Shown piece after piece: positions 43,983-51,053 of a DNA stretch of 64,000 nt. Positions within the stretch are counted from its first letter, which is position 1. Each line of letters starts with the position of its first letter. Source of the DNA: JAOPZW01 sp963764585 (GTDB taxonomy: Bacteria > Actinomycetota > Thermoleophilia > Solirubrobacterales > Solirubrobacteraceae); the NCBI GenBank assembly GCA_963764585.1, contig CAVXTB010000009.1, positions 62,001-126,000 of the forward strand, given 5' to 3'. Both the position numbers and the translations under genes were made by a program. The notes below the pieces were generated by a model. It was given only the letters and a program-made list of their open reading frames with translations, did no database searches and was not told the origin of the DNA.

Positions 43983-44746
43983 GGACGATCCTCGCGCTCG
44001 GCGGCGGCGGCTTCACCGCGCAGCCCGGCGATCCCGCGCTCGACGAGCTCGTCCTGCAGCTCGCCGGCAGCCCCGTGCCGCGGATCCTCTTCCTGCCGAC
44101 CGCCAGCGGCGACCCGCAGGAGCAGATCGCGCGCTTCCACGCGGCGTTCGGCGATCGCCCGTGCGAGCCCGAGGTGCTCTCGCTCTTCCGCCTGGCCGAC
44201 GTGCGCCGGCCGCTGCGCGACATCGTGCTCTCCCAGGACGTCGTGTACGTCGGCGGCGGATCGATGCGCAACCTGCTGGCGATCTGGCAGGTGCACGGCC
44301 TCGACCGCGTGCTGCGCGACGCGTGGGAGCGCGGTGTCGTGCTCGCCGGCCTCAGCGCGGGCGCGATGTGCTGGTTTCAGGGCGGGGTCACGACATCGGG
44401 CGGCGCGCCGCAGCCGACGCCCGGGCTGGGCTTCCTGCCCGGATCGCTGTCCGTCCACGCCGACGAGCAGCCGGCGCGCCGGCCGGTCTACCTGCGGGCG
44501 GTCGCCGAGGGCGCGCTGCCGCCGGGCTGGCTCGTCGACGACGGCGTGGGCCTGCTGTTCCGCGACATGGAGCTCGAGCGCGTCGTGTCGGCGCGCCCGC
44601 ACGCGCGCGCAGCGCGCGTCGACCTCGTCGGCGGCCAGGCGACCGTCACGTCGATCGAGCCCGACCTGATCGCTCCGGCCCCGCGCGGGGTCTCGGCCGA
44701 CGTGCGCGAGCTGCGCGCGATGCGCTACGGCTCGCCGCGCGACTGA
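43979..44746 (+). CDS. Peptidase S51 (dipeptidase E-like), second of a tandem pair
   Basis: The 255-residue protein starts at GTG 43979 (VRTILALGGGGFTAQPGDPALDE), overlapping the previous gene by 4 bp. It is a paralogue: FLPTASGDPQEQIARFHAAF, VYVGGGSMRNLLAIW, LAGLSAGAMCWF (nucleophile Ser) and GLGFLPGSLSVHADEQPARRPVY (split). Like the first copy it is probably a cytoplasmic serine peptidase acting on short acidic peptides. The pair may form a heterodimer or differ in specificity. It ends directly against the convergent ECF sigma gene. Confidence 0.84.
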   Translation: MRTILALGGGGFTAQPGDPALDELVLQLAGSPVPRILFLPTASGDPQEQIARFHAAFGDRPCEPEVLSLFRLADVRRPLRDIVLSQDVVYVGGGSMRNLLAIWQVHGLDRVLRDAWERGVVLAGLSAGAMCWFQGGVTTSGGAPQPTPGLGFLPGSLSVHADEQPARRPVYLRAVAEGALPPGWLVDDGVGLLFRDMELERVVSARPHARAARVDLVGGQATVTSIEPDLIAPAPRGVSADVRELRAMRYGSPRD

Positions 44747-45727
44747 TCACGCCGCGAGCCGGGCGGGGAGCCCGAAGCGCTCCAGCAGCTCCGGCGTGCG
44801 GAAGACGGTGAGGTCCTCGATCTGGGTGCCGCGCAGCGTGAGGACGGCGACGCTTTCGGCGGCGAAGCCGGCCCCGTCCCAGCAGTAGTGGCCGAAGGCG
44901 AGCTGCCCGTTGGCGCGCGTGGGGACGATGCGCCAGCGCATCCCCTCGGCCAGCGGGCGCGCCGCCAGGAAGGTCGCGATCGCGTCGCGCCCGCGGAACC
45001 ACGTCGGCTGCGGCGGCATCGTGAACGTCGCCTCCTCGGCCAGCATCGCGACGACCGCGTCGACGTCCGAGCGCTCCCACGCCTCCATGTAGCCGTCGAC
45101 GATCGCGCGCAGCTGCGCGTCGCCGAGCGCGCGCACGGTCGCCTGCTGGCTGCGCTGCGGAAGGCGCGCGTCGACGGTCTTCTTCGCTCGCTGCATCGCG
45201 CTGTCGACCGCCGCCGGGTTCATGTCCAGCGCGTCGGCGGTCTCGCGGGCCGAGAAGCCCAGGACGTCGCGCAGGATCAGCACCGCGCGCTGGCGCGCGG
45301 GCAGGTGCTGCAGCGCCGCGATGAAGGCCAGCTCGACGCTCTCGCGCTGCTCGTAGTGGCCCTCCGGGGTCGGCAGGGGATCGACCCATGCCGTCTCGAC
45401 GAGCGGCGCCGCGATGCGGTCGTGGGGATCGGCCGGCGGCCCGTAGTCGATCGGCAGCACGCGCTTGGGCCGGCGCTGGATCGCCTTCAGGCAGGCGTTC
45501 GTCGCGATCGTGTAGAGCCAGGAGCGCAGCGAGCTGCGTCCCTCGAAGCGCGGCAGCCCGCGCCAGGCGCCCAGCAGCGCGTCCTGCAGGACGTCCTCGG
45601 CGTCGGCGGCCGAGCCCAGCATCCGGTAGCAGTGCGCGTGCAGCTCGCGCCGGTAGGGCCCGACGAGATCGCCGAACGCCGCCTCGTCGCCGCGCCGGGC
45701 GGCCGCGAGCAGGTCGCGCTCGCTCAT
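44747..45727 (-). CDS. ECF sigma factor with C-terminal SnoaL-like domain (SigG/SigJ type)
   Basis: The 326-residue protein has sigma region 2 (ELHAHCYRMLGSAADAEDVLQDALLGAW, split; RSWLYTIATNACL) and region 4 (LPARQRAVLILRDVLGFSARE and AAVDSAMQRAKK). After about residue 205 follows an NTF2/SnoaL-like domain (YMEAWERSDVDAVVAMLAEEATF and WFRGRDAIATFL), as in the SigG/SigJ-type ECF groups that carry such a domain in place of a separate anti-sigma factor. Last gene of a four-gene minus-strand operon; its ATG overlaps the VOC stop by 3-4 bp. Confidence 0.87.
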   Translation of the reverse strand: MSERDLLAAARRGDEAAFGDLVGPYRRELHAHCYRMLGSAADAEDVLQDALLGAWRGLPRFEGRSSLRSWLYTIATNACLKAIQRRPKRVLPIDYGPPADPHDRIAAPLVETAWVDPLPTPEGHYEQRESVELAFIAALQHLPARQRAVLILRDVLGFSARETADALDMNPAAVDSAMQRAKKTVDARLPQRSQQATVRALGDAQLRAIVDGYMEAWERSDVDAVVAMLAEEATFTMPPQPTWFRGRDAIATFLAARPLAEGMRWRIVPTRANGQLAFGHYCWDGAGFAAESVAVLTLRGTQIEDLTVFRTPELLERFGLPARLAA

Positions 45728-46077
45728 CGCCAGTCCTTGCGCTGCCAGAGCGCGATCTCGCCGGCGTCACGGTCCGACACGACGCTGCGCCAGCCCGCCG
45801 GGCCCTCGCGCGGCCCCAGCAGGACCGACGCGCCGAGCTCGCGAGCCCGTTCGGTCGCCGCGCCGATGCTGTCGACCTCGGCGTAGGGAAGCCAGATCGG
45901 CCGCGGGGCGCCGCACTCGACGATCCCGCCGTCGACGTCGCCGCCGAGGCCGAGCGCCGTGTACGGGCCCGATCGCGTCTCGATCCGCTCGGCGCGCCAG
46001 CCCAGCAGCCGCGCGTAGAACGCGCTGGCTGCCGGGAGGTCGGCGGTGTGCAGCTCGAGGTGGACGACGGCGCTCAC
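45724..46077 (-). CDS. VOC (glyoxalase/bleomycin resistance) family protein
   Basis: The 117-residue protein starts at GTG 46075-46077 (VSAVVHLELHTADLPAASAFYARLLGW). It is one vicinal-oxygen-chelate unit with FYARLLGWRAERIE and the closing GEIALWQRKDWR; the His in HLELHT and Glu in GGIVECG may be metal ligands. VOC proteins next to SigG/SigJ-like sigma factors are common in actinobacteria. It overlaps the upstream small gene and the downstream sigma gene, so all are one transcript. Confidence 0.82.
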   Translation of the reverse strand: MSAVVHLELHTADLPAASAFYARLLGWRAERIETRSGPYTALGLGGDVDGGIVECGAPRPIWLPYAEVDSIGAATERARELGASVLLGPREGPAGWRSVVSDRDAGEIALWQRKDWR

Positions 46078-46382
46078 GTCTCGCTCCAAGTGAAGCGGAA
46101 CGAGCCGATCTCGCTCAGCGCGGTGACGACGGGGGCCTCGTCGCAGCGGTCCGCGATGCCCGCCTGGAAGCGCTGGAACGCCTCCAGGTCGGACAGCGGG
46201 TTGCGGTCGGCCTCTGTCACCGCGACGTGCATGAACGACACGCCGTCCTCGAGGCGGAACGTCGCGTAGTGCAGTCCGTCGGGCGCGACCTGCGCGAGCT
46301 CTTCGTAGACCGCGCGCACGAGCTCCTCGTTCTCGGCCACCCGCTCGGGCTTGACCGTGTAGCGAACCATGACCTGTCGCAT
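46074..46382 (-). CDS. Small ABM-like monooxygenase-fold protein
   Basis: The 102-residue protein (MRQVMVRYTVKPERVAENEELV) has the dimeric alpha/beta-barrel pattern: an opening strand with RYTVKPERVAENE, HYATFRLEDGVSFMHVAV and FQAGIADRCDEAPVVTALSEIG. The start ATG shares a base with the MFS stop. It is likely an accessory enzyme or ligand-binding protein of the operon; catalytic residues cannot be assigned. Confidence 0.75.
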   Translation of the reverse strand: MRQVMVRYTVKPERVAENEELVRAVYEELAQVAPDGLHYATFRLEDGVSFMHVAVTEADRNPLSDLEAFQRFQAGIADRCDEAPVVTALSEIGSFRFTWSET

Positions 46383-47800
46383 CACATGGCCTCCTCGGTG
46401 ATCGGGGTGAGCACCTGGCCGATCGGAGCATCGGCCGGCCGCCGGCCCGGCAGAGCCAGGCCGGCGATTGCGCCGGCGACGGCCAGCCCCGCGGCGACGC
46501 CGATGGCGGGGCCGAACCCGTCGACGAACGCGGCGGGCGAGGCGTAGCTGCCGGCCGCGGCGAACACGGCCACCACGATGGCGATGCCGAACACGCCGCC
46601 GAGCTCGCGCATCATGCTGTTCGCGCCCGCCGCCTTGCCGATCGCGTCCGTCCCGATCGAGCCGACGACCGAGTTCTGTGCGGCGGGGATCGCCATCGAG
46701 ACGCCGACCCCCGCGACGATGAACGGCGCGAGCATGTGCGAGTACGCCAGGCCGGGCTCGGCGATCAGCGCCAGCCACGCCATCCCCACGGCCTGCAGCG
46801 AAAGCCCGCCGACCATCAGCGGCCGCTCGCCGATCCGATCGGCCAGCGCCCCGGCCAGCGGCGCGACCGTCATGAACGTGGCCGTCCAGGGCAGGAGCCG
46901 CAGCCCGGTGCCCAGCGGCCCGTAGCCCTGCGCGAACTGCAGCAGCTGCGCGTAGAAGAACACCGCTCCGAACAGCGACGCGAAGGTGAAGAAGATCGCC
47001 GCGTTGCCGGCCGAGAAGCTGCGCGAGCGGAAGAACTCGATCGGCAGCATCGGCTCGCGGGCACGCATCTCCCACGCGACGAACGCGACCAGCAGCAGCG
47101 CTCCTGCGGCAAGCGACGCGATCACCTCGGCGCTCGTCCAGCCGACCTGGTTGCCGCGCATCAGGCCCCATACGACGCCGAGGGCGCCGGTGGTGACCAG
47201 CGCGAGGCCGCGGAGGTCGAGGCCGGTGTCGGGCCCGTAGCTCTCCTTCATGCGCGTCAGCACGAGCGGGACCGCGATTAGCCCGATCGGGACGTTGATC
47301 CAGAAGATCCACTGCCAGTCGATGCCTTCGACCACGGCGCCGCCGACGAGCGGGCCGCTGGCCACGGCGAGCCCGGTGATCGCGCTGAAGATGCCGATCG
47401 CGGCTCCGCGCCGCTCGGGCGGGAACGCCGCGCTCAGCAGCGCGAGCCCCAGCGGCAGGATCAGCGCCGACCCCGCGCCCTGCACCGCGCGCGCGGCGAT
47501 CAGCCAGCCGGCATCGGGCGCCAGCGCACTGGCCGCCGATGCGGCCGCGAACAGCCCCAGGCCCGCGGCGTAGAGCCGGCGGCGCCCGAAGCGATCGCCG
47601 AGGGCGGCGGCGGTGATCAGCAGCACGGCGAAGCTCAGGTTGTAGGCGTTGACCGTCCACTCCAGCTGCTCGATCGAGGCTCCGAGATCAAGCCGGATCT
47701 TGCTCAGCGCCGTCGACACGACCAGCGTGTCGAGCGCTGCCATCAGCGAGCCGATGCCCGTGAGGGCGACGACCCAGCGTGTGGTGGATTTCGAGGTCAT
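46382..47800 (-). CDS. DHA2-family MFS efflux transporter
   Basis: The 472-residue protein has about 14 membrane helices and starts after GAGAGGAGTCGCAG. MFS motifs are SLMAALDTLVVSTAL, NAYNLSFAVLLITAAALGDRFGRRR (split), ARAVQGAGSALILPLGLAL and WQWIFWINVPIGL. It resembles EmrB/QacA-type proton-coupled drug exporters. It is the first gene of the operon MFS-ABM-VOC-ECF sigma, all with overlapping junctions, which suggests a self-contained response module against a small toxic compound. Confidence 0.88.
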   Translation of the reverse strand: MTSKSTTRWVVALTGIGSLMAALDTLVVSTALSKIRLDLGASIEQLEWTVNAYNLSFAVLLITAAALGDRFGRRRLYAAGLGLFAAASAASALAPDAGWLIAARAVQGAGSALILPLGLALLSAAFPPERRGAAIGIFSAITGLAVASGPLVGGAVVEGIDWQWIFWINVPIGLIAVPLVLTRMKESYGPDTGLDLRGLALVTTGALGVVWGLMRGNQVGWTSAEVIASLAAGALLLVAFVAWEMRAREPMLPIEFFRSRSFSAGNAAIFFTFASLFGAVFFYAQLLQFAQGYGPLGTGLRLLPWTATFMTVAPLAGALADRIGERPLMVGGLSLQAVGMAWLALIAEPGLAYSHMLAPFIVAGVGVSMAIPAAQNSVVGSIGTDAIGKAAGANSMMRELGGVFGIAIVVAVFAAAGSYASPAAFVDGFGPAIGVAAGLAVAGAIAGLALPGRRPADAPIGQVLTPITEEAM

Positions 47801-47869
47801 CTGCGACTCCTCTCGCGTGGTTGTGCGAGTAGAGAGGCGCCGGCGCCCCGAGATCCATCGCTCGACGCG

Positions 47870-48286
47870 CTATTCGCCCGAGATCGTGGCCAGCAGCGAG
47901 CGCGCGCCGCCGCGGTCGCGGTGCTCGCACAGGTAGATGCCCTGCCAAGTCCCGAGCGCCAGGCGCCCGCCGGCGACCGGCAGCGACAGCGACGGCCCCA
48001 GCAGCGAGGCCTTGACGTGCGCGGGCATGTCGTCGGGGCCCTCGATCGTGTGCTCCCAGTCGAAGCGCTCGGGGACCGCGGCGTTGAACCACGTCTCGAA
48101 GTCGCGGCGCACGTCGGGCGAGGCGTTCTCGTTGAGCGTCAGCGACGCCGACGTGTGGCGGATGAAGAGATGGCAGAGGCCGACGTCGACCTGCCCGAGC
48201 TCGGGCAGGGCGCGCTCGACCTCGCGCGTGACCAGGTGAAAGCCACGCGCGCGCGGCTCGAGGGTGATCTCACGCTGCAGCCACAT
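47870..48286 (-). CDS. YjbQ family protein (secondary thiamine-phosphate synthase enzyme)
   Basis: The 138-residue protein starts at ATG 48284-48286 (MWLQREITLEPRARGFHLVT). The UPF0047/YjbQ hallmarks are HLFIRHTSASLTLNENASPDVR (split), the HTIEGPDDMPAHVKASLLG block with conserved His, and LGTWQGIYLCEHRDR. Family members show weak thiamine phosphate synthase activity, but the physiological role is unsettled. TACCGT 9 nt upstream suggests leaderless expression. It is divergent from the hydrolase-cyclase gene with 25 bp between starts. Confidence 0.88.
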   Translation of the reverse strand: MWLQREITLEPRARGFHLVTREVERALPELGQVDVGLCHLFIRHTSASLTLNENASPDVRRDFETWFNAAVPERFDWEHTIEGPDDMPAHVKASLLGPSLSLPVAGGRLALGTWQGIYLCEHRDRGGARSLLATISGE

Positions 48287-48295
48287 CGCGCGCTG

Positions 48296-48305
48296 ACGGT
48301 AGCGT
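48296..48305. promoter_or_regulatory. Divergent overlapping -10 elements (yjbQ / hydrolase-cyclase)
   Basis: The string acggTAgcgt reads TACCGT on the minus strand (9 nt before the yjbQ ATG) and TAGCGT on the plus strand (6 nt before the GTG at 48312). Both hexamers match TANNNT and share the TA. No room for a ribosome-binding site exists in the 25-bp gap, so both mRNAs are predicted leaderless. Confidence 0.6.
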
Positions 48306-48311
48306 CTTCCC

Positions 48312-49640
48312 GTGGCACCCACCGTCCGGTACGCGCGCAGTGGCGAGCTGTCGATCGCCTATCAGGTCGTCGGCGACGGCCCGGTCGACCTCGTCTGGGT
48401 GCCGGGCTTCGTCTCGCACCTCGAGCTCCTCTGGGAGCTGCCGCAGTGGCGGCGGCTGATCGACCGCCTGACCGCGTTCGCGCGCGTCGTCGTCTTCGAC
48501 AAGCGCGAACAGGGGCTATCGGATCGCACCGGCGCGCCGCCCACACTCGAGGACATCGCCGGCGACCTGCGCGCGGTGATGGACGCCGCCGGCAGCGAGC
48601 GTGCCGCGATCGTCGGGCTGTCGGAGGGCGGCCCGGCGGCGCTGCTGTTCGCCGCCACGTTCCCGTCGCGCGTCGTCGGCCTGGCGCTGGTCGGGACCTA
48701 CGCGCGGCTCGCCGCGGGACCCGACCACCCCGACGGCGTCGACGTCGCGCAGCTGCGCGGGTTCGTCGAACGCCTGGTCGAGCACTGGGGCGGCCCCGTC
48801 GGCCTGCGCGCGTGGTTCGGCGAGCGGGCGGCCGCCGACCCGGGCCTTGCCGAGTGGTGGGCGCGGATGCTGCGCGCAGGGACGAGCCCGCGCGGCGCGC
48901 GCGACCTGCTGCGCCTCTACGAGGAGATCGACGCGCGCGCGACGCTCGACTCGATATCGGCGCCCACGCTCGTCGTGCGCGGCCGCGACGACGTGCTCGT
49001 GCCCGCGGCGCTGTCGCGCGGCCTGGCCGCCGCGATCCCGGGCGCGCGCTACCTCGAGCTGCCGGGCCCGCACGTCGTCTTCGTCGAGGACGACGGGCGC
49101 GCCTTCGCGGCGGCGGTCGAGGAGCTCGTTACCGGCCGCCACGCGGCGCCCGAGCCCGATCGGGTCCTGGCCACGGTGCTCGTGACCGACATCGTCGACT
49201 CCACCGGCCAGGCGGTGGCGCTCGGCGATCGCGCCTGGCGCGACGTGCTCCAGCGCCACGACGACGCCACGCGGCGCGAGCTCGAGCGCTTCCGCGGCAA
49301 CGAGGTCAAGCAGACCGGCGACGGCTTCCTGGCCACCTTCGACGGGCCCGCGCGCGCCGTGCGCTGCGCGGCGGCGATCCGCGACGCGGTGCACGGGCTC
49401 GGGCTCTCGCTGCGAGCCGGCGTGCACACCGGCGAGTGCGAGCTGCGCGGTGGCGACGTGTCGGGGATCGCGGTCCACATCGGTGCGCGCGTGAGCGCGG
49501 TCGCGGCGCCCGGGGAGGTGCTCGTCTCGAGCACGGTGCGCGATCTCGTCGTCGGCTCGGGCCTGGAGTTCGAGGGCCGTGGCGAGCACGACCTGGGCGG
49601 TGTGCCCGGCCCCTGGCGGCTGTACGCCGCGCGCATCTAG
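48312..49640 (+). CDS. Alpha/beta hydrolase fused to class III adenylate/guanylate cyclase domain
   Basis: The 442-residue protein (GTG start) has an alpha/beta hydrolase domain (about 1-275) with nucleophile Ser in IVGLSEGGPAALLFA, Asp in VVRGRDDVLVP and His in LPGPHVVFVEDDGR. Residues about 285-442 form a class III cyclase domain: metal Asp in VLVTDIVDSTG, second metal Asp in KQTGDGFLATFDGPARAVRCA (split), GVHTGECE and VHIGARVSAVAAPGEVLVSS. The transition-state Asn (VNxAxR) is His here (VHIGAR), as in related fusions. It may make cAMP in response to an acyl or ester ligand. Confidence 0.87.
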   Translation: MAPTVRYARSGELSIAYQVVGDGPVDLVWVPGFVSHLELLWELPQWRRLIDRLTAFARVVVFDKREQGLSDRTGAPPTLEDIAGDLRAVMDAAGSERAAIVGLSEGGPAALLFAATFPSRVVGLALVGTYARLAAGPDHPDGVDVAQLRGFVERLVEHWGGPVGLRAWFGERAAADPGLAEWWARMLRAGTSPRGARDLLRLYEEIDARATLDSISAPTLVVRGRDDVLVPAALSRGLAAAIPGARYLELPGPHVVFVEDDGRAFAAAVEELVTGRHAAPEPDRVLATVLVTDIVDSTGQAVALGDRAWRDVLQRHDDATRRELERFRGNEVKQTGDGFLATFDGPARAVRCAAAIRDAVHGLGLSLRAGVHTGECELRGGDVSGIAVHIGARVSAVAAPGEVLVSSTVRDLVVGSGLEFEGRGEHDLGGVPGPWRLYAARI

Positions 49641-50668
49641 CGCCGCCGGCGCGGCGAGGCGCGCCAGAGGGCATCGGGCTCCTCCAGCGCGTGGCCCGCG
49701 CCAACGGCCACGCAGGTCAGCGGCGAGTCGGCCAGCCGCGCGCGCATCGCCGTCTCGGCCTCGACGCGCATGTCGAAGTTGCGCAGCAGCGCGCCGCCGC
49801 CGGCGAGCAGGATGCCGTCGCGCGCGATGTCGCCCGCGAGCTCGGGCGGCGTCTCCTCGAGCGTGTCGTGGACCGCCGCGAGGATCTCGGAGAGCGGCGC
49901 GTCCAGCGCGCCGCGGATCTCGGCGCTGCCGAGCTCGATCTCGCGCGGCAGCCCGGTCAGCAGGTCGCGCCCGCGGACCGCGGTGACGAGCTCCTCTTCG
50001 AGCGCCGAGGCCGAGCCGGCGGCGAGCTTGATCGCCTCGGCGGTCTGCGAGCCGATCGCCATGACGTGCTCGCTGCGGATGTGCGCGGCGATGGCGTCGT
50101 CGAGGTCGTAGCCGCCGATGCGCACCGAGCGCGAGAGCACGATGCCGCCCATCGAGATCACCGCGACCTCGCTCGTGCCGCCGCCGACGTCGATGACCAT
50201 CCGCCCGATCGGCTCGGCGATCGCCACGCCGGCGCCGATCGCCGCGGCGATCGGCTCCTCGATCAGGTGCACGCGGCGCGCGCCGGCCGACATCGCCGCC
50301 TCCTCGACCGCGCGCCGCTCGACCTCGGTGATCCCGGTCGGCGCGCAGACCACGAGCCGCGGGTGCGCGCGCCGGCGCCCGAGCACCTTTCGCATGAAAT
50401 GGCGCAGCATCTCCTCGGTCACCTCGAAGTCCGCGATGACCCCGTGGCGCAGCGGGCGCGTCGCCGAGATCTGCGCGGGCGTGCGGCCGATCATGCGCTC
50501 GGCGTCCGCGCCGACGGCGACGACCTCGCCGGTGCGCTCGTCCATCGCGACGACGGATGGCTCGGACAGCACGATGCCCAGGCCGTGCACGTGGACGACC
50601 GTGTTGGCGGTGCCGAGATCGATCGCCACGTCGCGCACAGGTCGAAGCGACCCCAGGGCCATCGCCAT
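49637..50668 (-). CDS. mreB: MreB-like rod shape-determining protein (actin homologue)
   Basis: The 343-residue protein has the actin ATPase motifs of MreB: phosphate 1 DVAIDLGTANTVVHVHG, SEPSVVAMDERTGEVVAVG, VCAPTGITEVERRAVEEAA, HLIEEPIAAAIGAG, phosphate 2 MVIDVGGGTSEVAVIS and adenosine motif ILLAGGGALLRNFD. It forms membrane-bound filaments that guide wall synthesis. No mreC, mreD or rodA is adjacent, so this is a solo or additional copy. AGGGAACCT precedes the ATG. It is convergent with the hydrolase-cyclase gene (4-bp overlap). Confidence 0.9.
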   Translation of the reverse strand: MAMALGSLRPVRDVAIDLGTANTVVHVHGLGIVLSEPSVVAMDERTGEVVAVGADAERMIGRTPAQISATRPLRHGVIADFEVTEEMLRHFMRKVLGRRRAHPRLVVCAPTGITEVERRAVEEAAMSAGARRVHLIEEPIAAAIGAGVAIAEPIGRMVIDVGGGTSEVAVISMGGIVLSRSVRIGGYDLDDAIAAHIRSEHVMAIGSQTAEAIKLAAGSASALEEELVTAVRGRDLLTGLPREIELGSAEIRGALDAPLSEILAAVHDTLEETPPELAGDIARDGILLAGGGALLRNFDMRVEAETAMRARLADSPLTCVAVGAGHALEEPDALWRASPRRRR

Positions 50669-50696
50669 AGGTTCCCTGACGGGGCCCTCGACCCTG

Positions 50697-50766
50697 CTAG
50701 ATGGTTGATTTCACGACCGCGGCCCGCGCACATGCGAGCACGGCGGCCGCGAAATCAACCATCTAG
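50697..50766. repeat. 70-bp palindromic repeat, copy 2 (16-bp perfect terminal inverted repeats)
   Basis: The element runs from CTAGATGGTTGATTTC (50697-50712) to its exact complement GAAATCAACCATCTAG (50751-50766). The right half, from CGGCCCGCGCACATGCG onward, is nearly identical to the right end of copy 1 (34006-34053). Three base-pair changes between the copies' arms are compensated on the opposite arm. The TGA stop and last codons (L-D-G) of the minus-strand alkyltransferase-like gene lie in the right arm. An ATG-to-TAG frame of 22 codons fills it on each strand. Confidence 0.85.
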
Positions 50767-51027
50767 CGGCACGCGCGCAATCGTCATGTCGACGCGCGCG
50801 CCGCGGAAGGGGACGCCCTCGGCCTCCAGGAGCGCCCGCTGGCGCTCGCCCTGGGCCAGCGATCCGTCGGCGCGGACGACGCGGTGCCAGGGCACGGTCG
50901 GGTCGTCGCACGCGCTGAGCACCGCGCCGGCCTGGCGCGGCGCGCCGGGCGAGAGGTCGCCGTAGGCGCGCACGAAGCCCGGCGGAATCGCGCGGACGCG
51001 GTCGAGGATGCGCCGCTCGGTCGTCAT
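50755..51027 (-). CDS. Alkyltransferase-like protein (ATL; MGMT fold without catalytic Cys)
   Basis: The 90-residue protein has the MGMT DNA-binding fold: RVRAIPPGFVRAYGDLSPGAPRQAGAVLSAC (split; about residues 11-40), and where MGMT has PCHR it has VPWHRVVRADG, so Cys is replaced by Trp. This defines ATL proteins, which bind O6-alkylguanine and hand it to nucleotide excision repair. The last residues come from the palindromic repeat. TATCGT 8 nt before the ATG suggests leaderless mRNA; divergent from the DUF1028 gene. Confidence 0.86.
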   Translation of the reverse strand: MTTERRILDRVRAIPPGFVRAYGDLSPGAPRQAGAVLSACDDPTVPWHRVVRADGSLAQGERQRALLEAEGVPFRGARVDMTIARVPLDG

Positions 51028-51035
51028 CCCGTCCG

Positions 51036-51045
51036 ACGATAGGCT
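51036..51045. promoter_or_regulatory. Divergent overlapping -10 elements (ATL / DUF1028)
   Basis: The string acgaTAggct reads TATCGT on the minus strand (8 nt before the ATL ATG) and TAGGCT on the plus strand (8 nt before the DUF1028 ATG), sharing the TA. The two start codons are only 26 bp apart, and neither has a ribosome-binding site. Confidence 0.6.
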
Positions 51046-51053
51046 CTCGCGCC

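Noticed and set aside
47921..50965. Plus-strand open frame of about 1000 codons
   Set aside because: Runs antisense or out of frame to yjbQ, the hydrolase-cyclase gene and mreB; residues are Arg/Asp/Ala-rich without any domain, as expected of GC-rich shadow frames.
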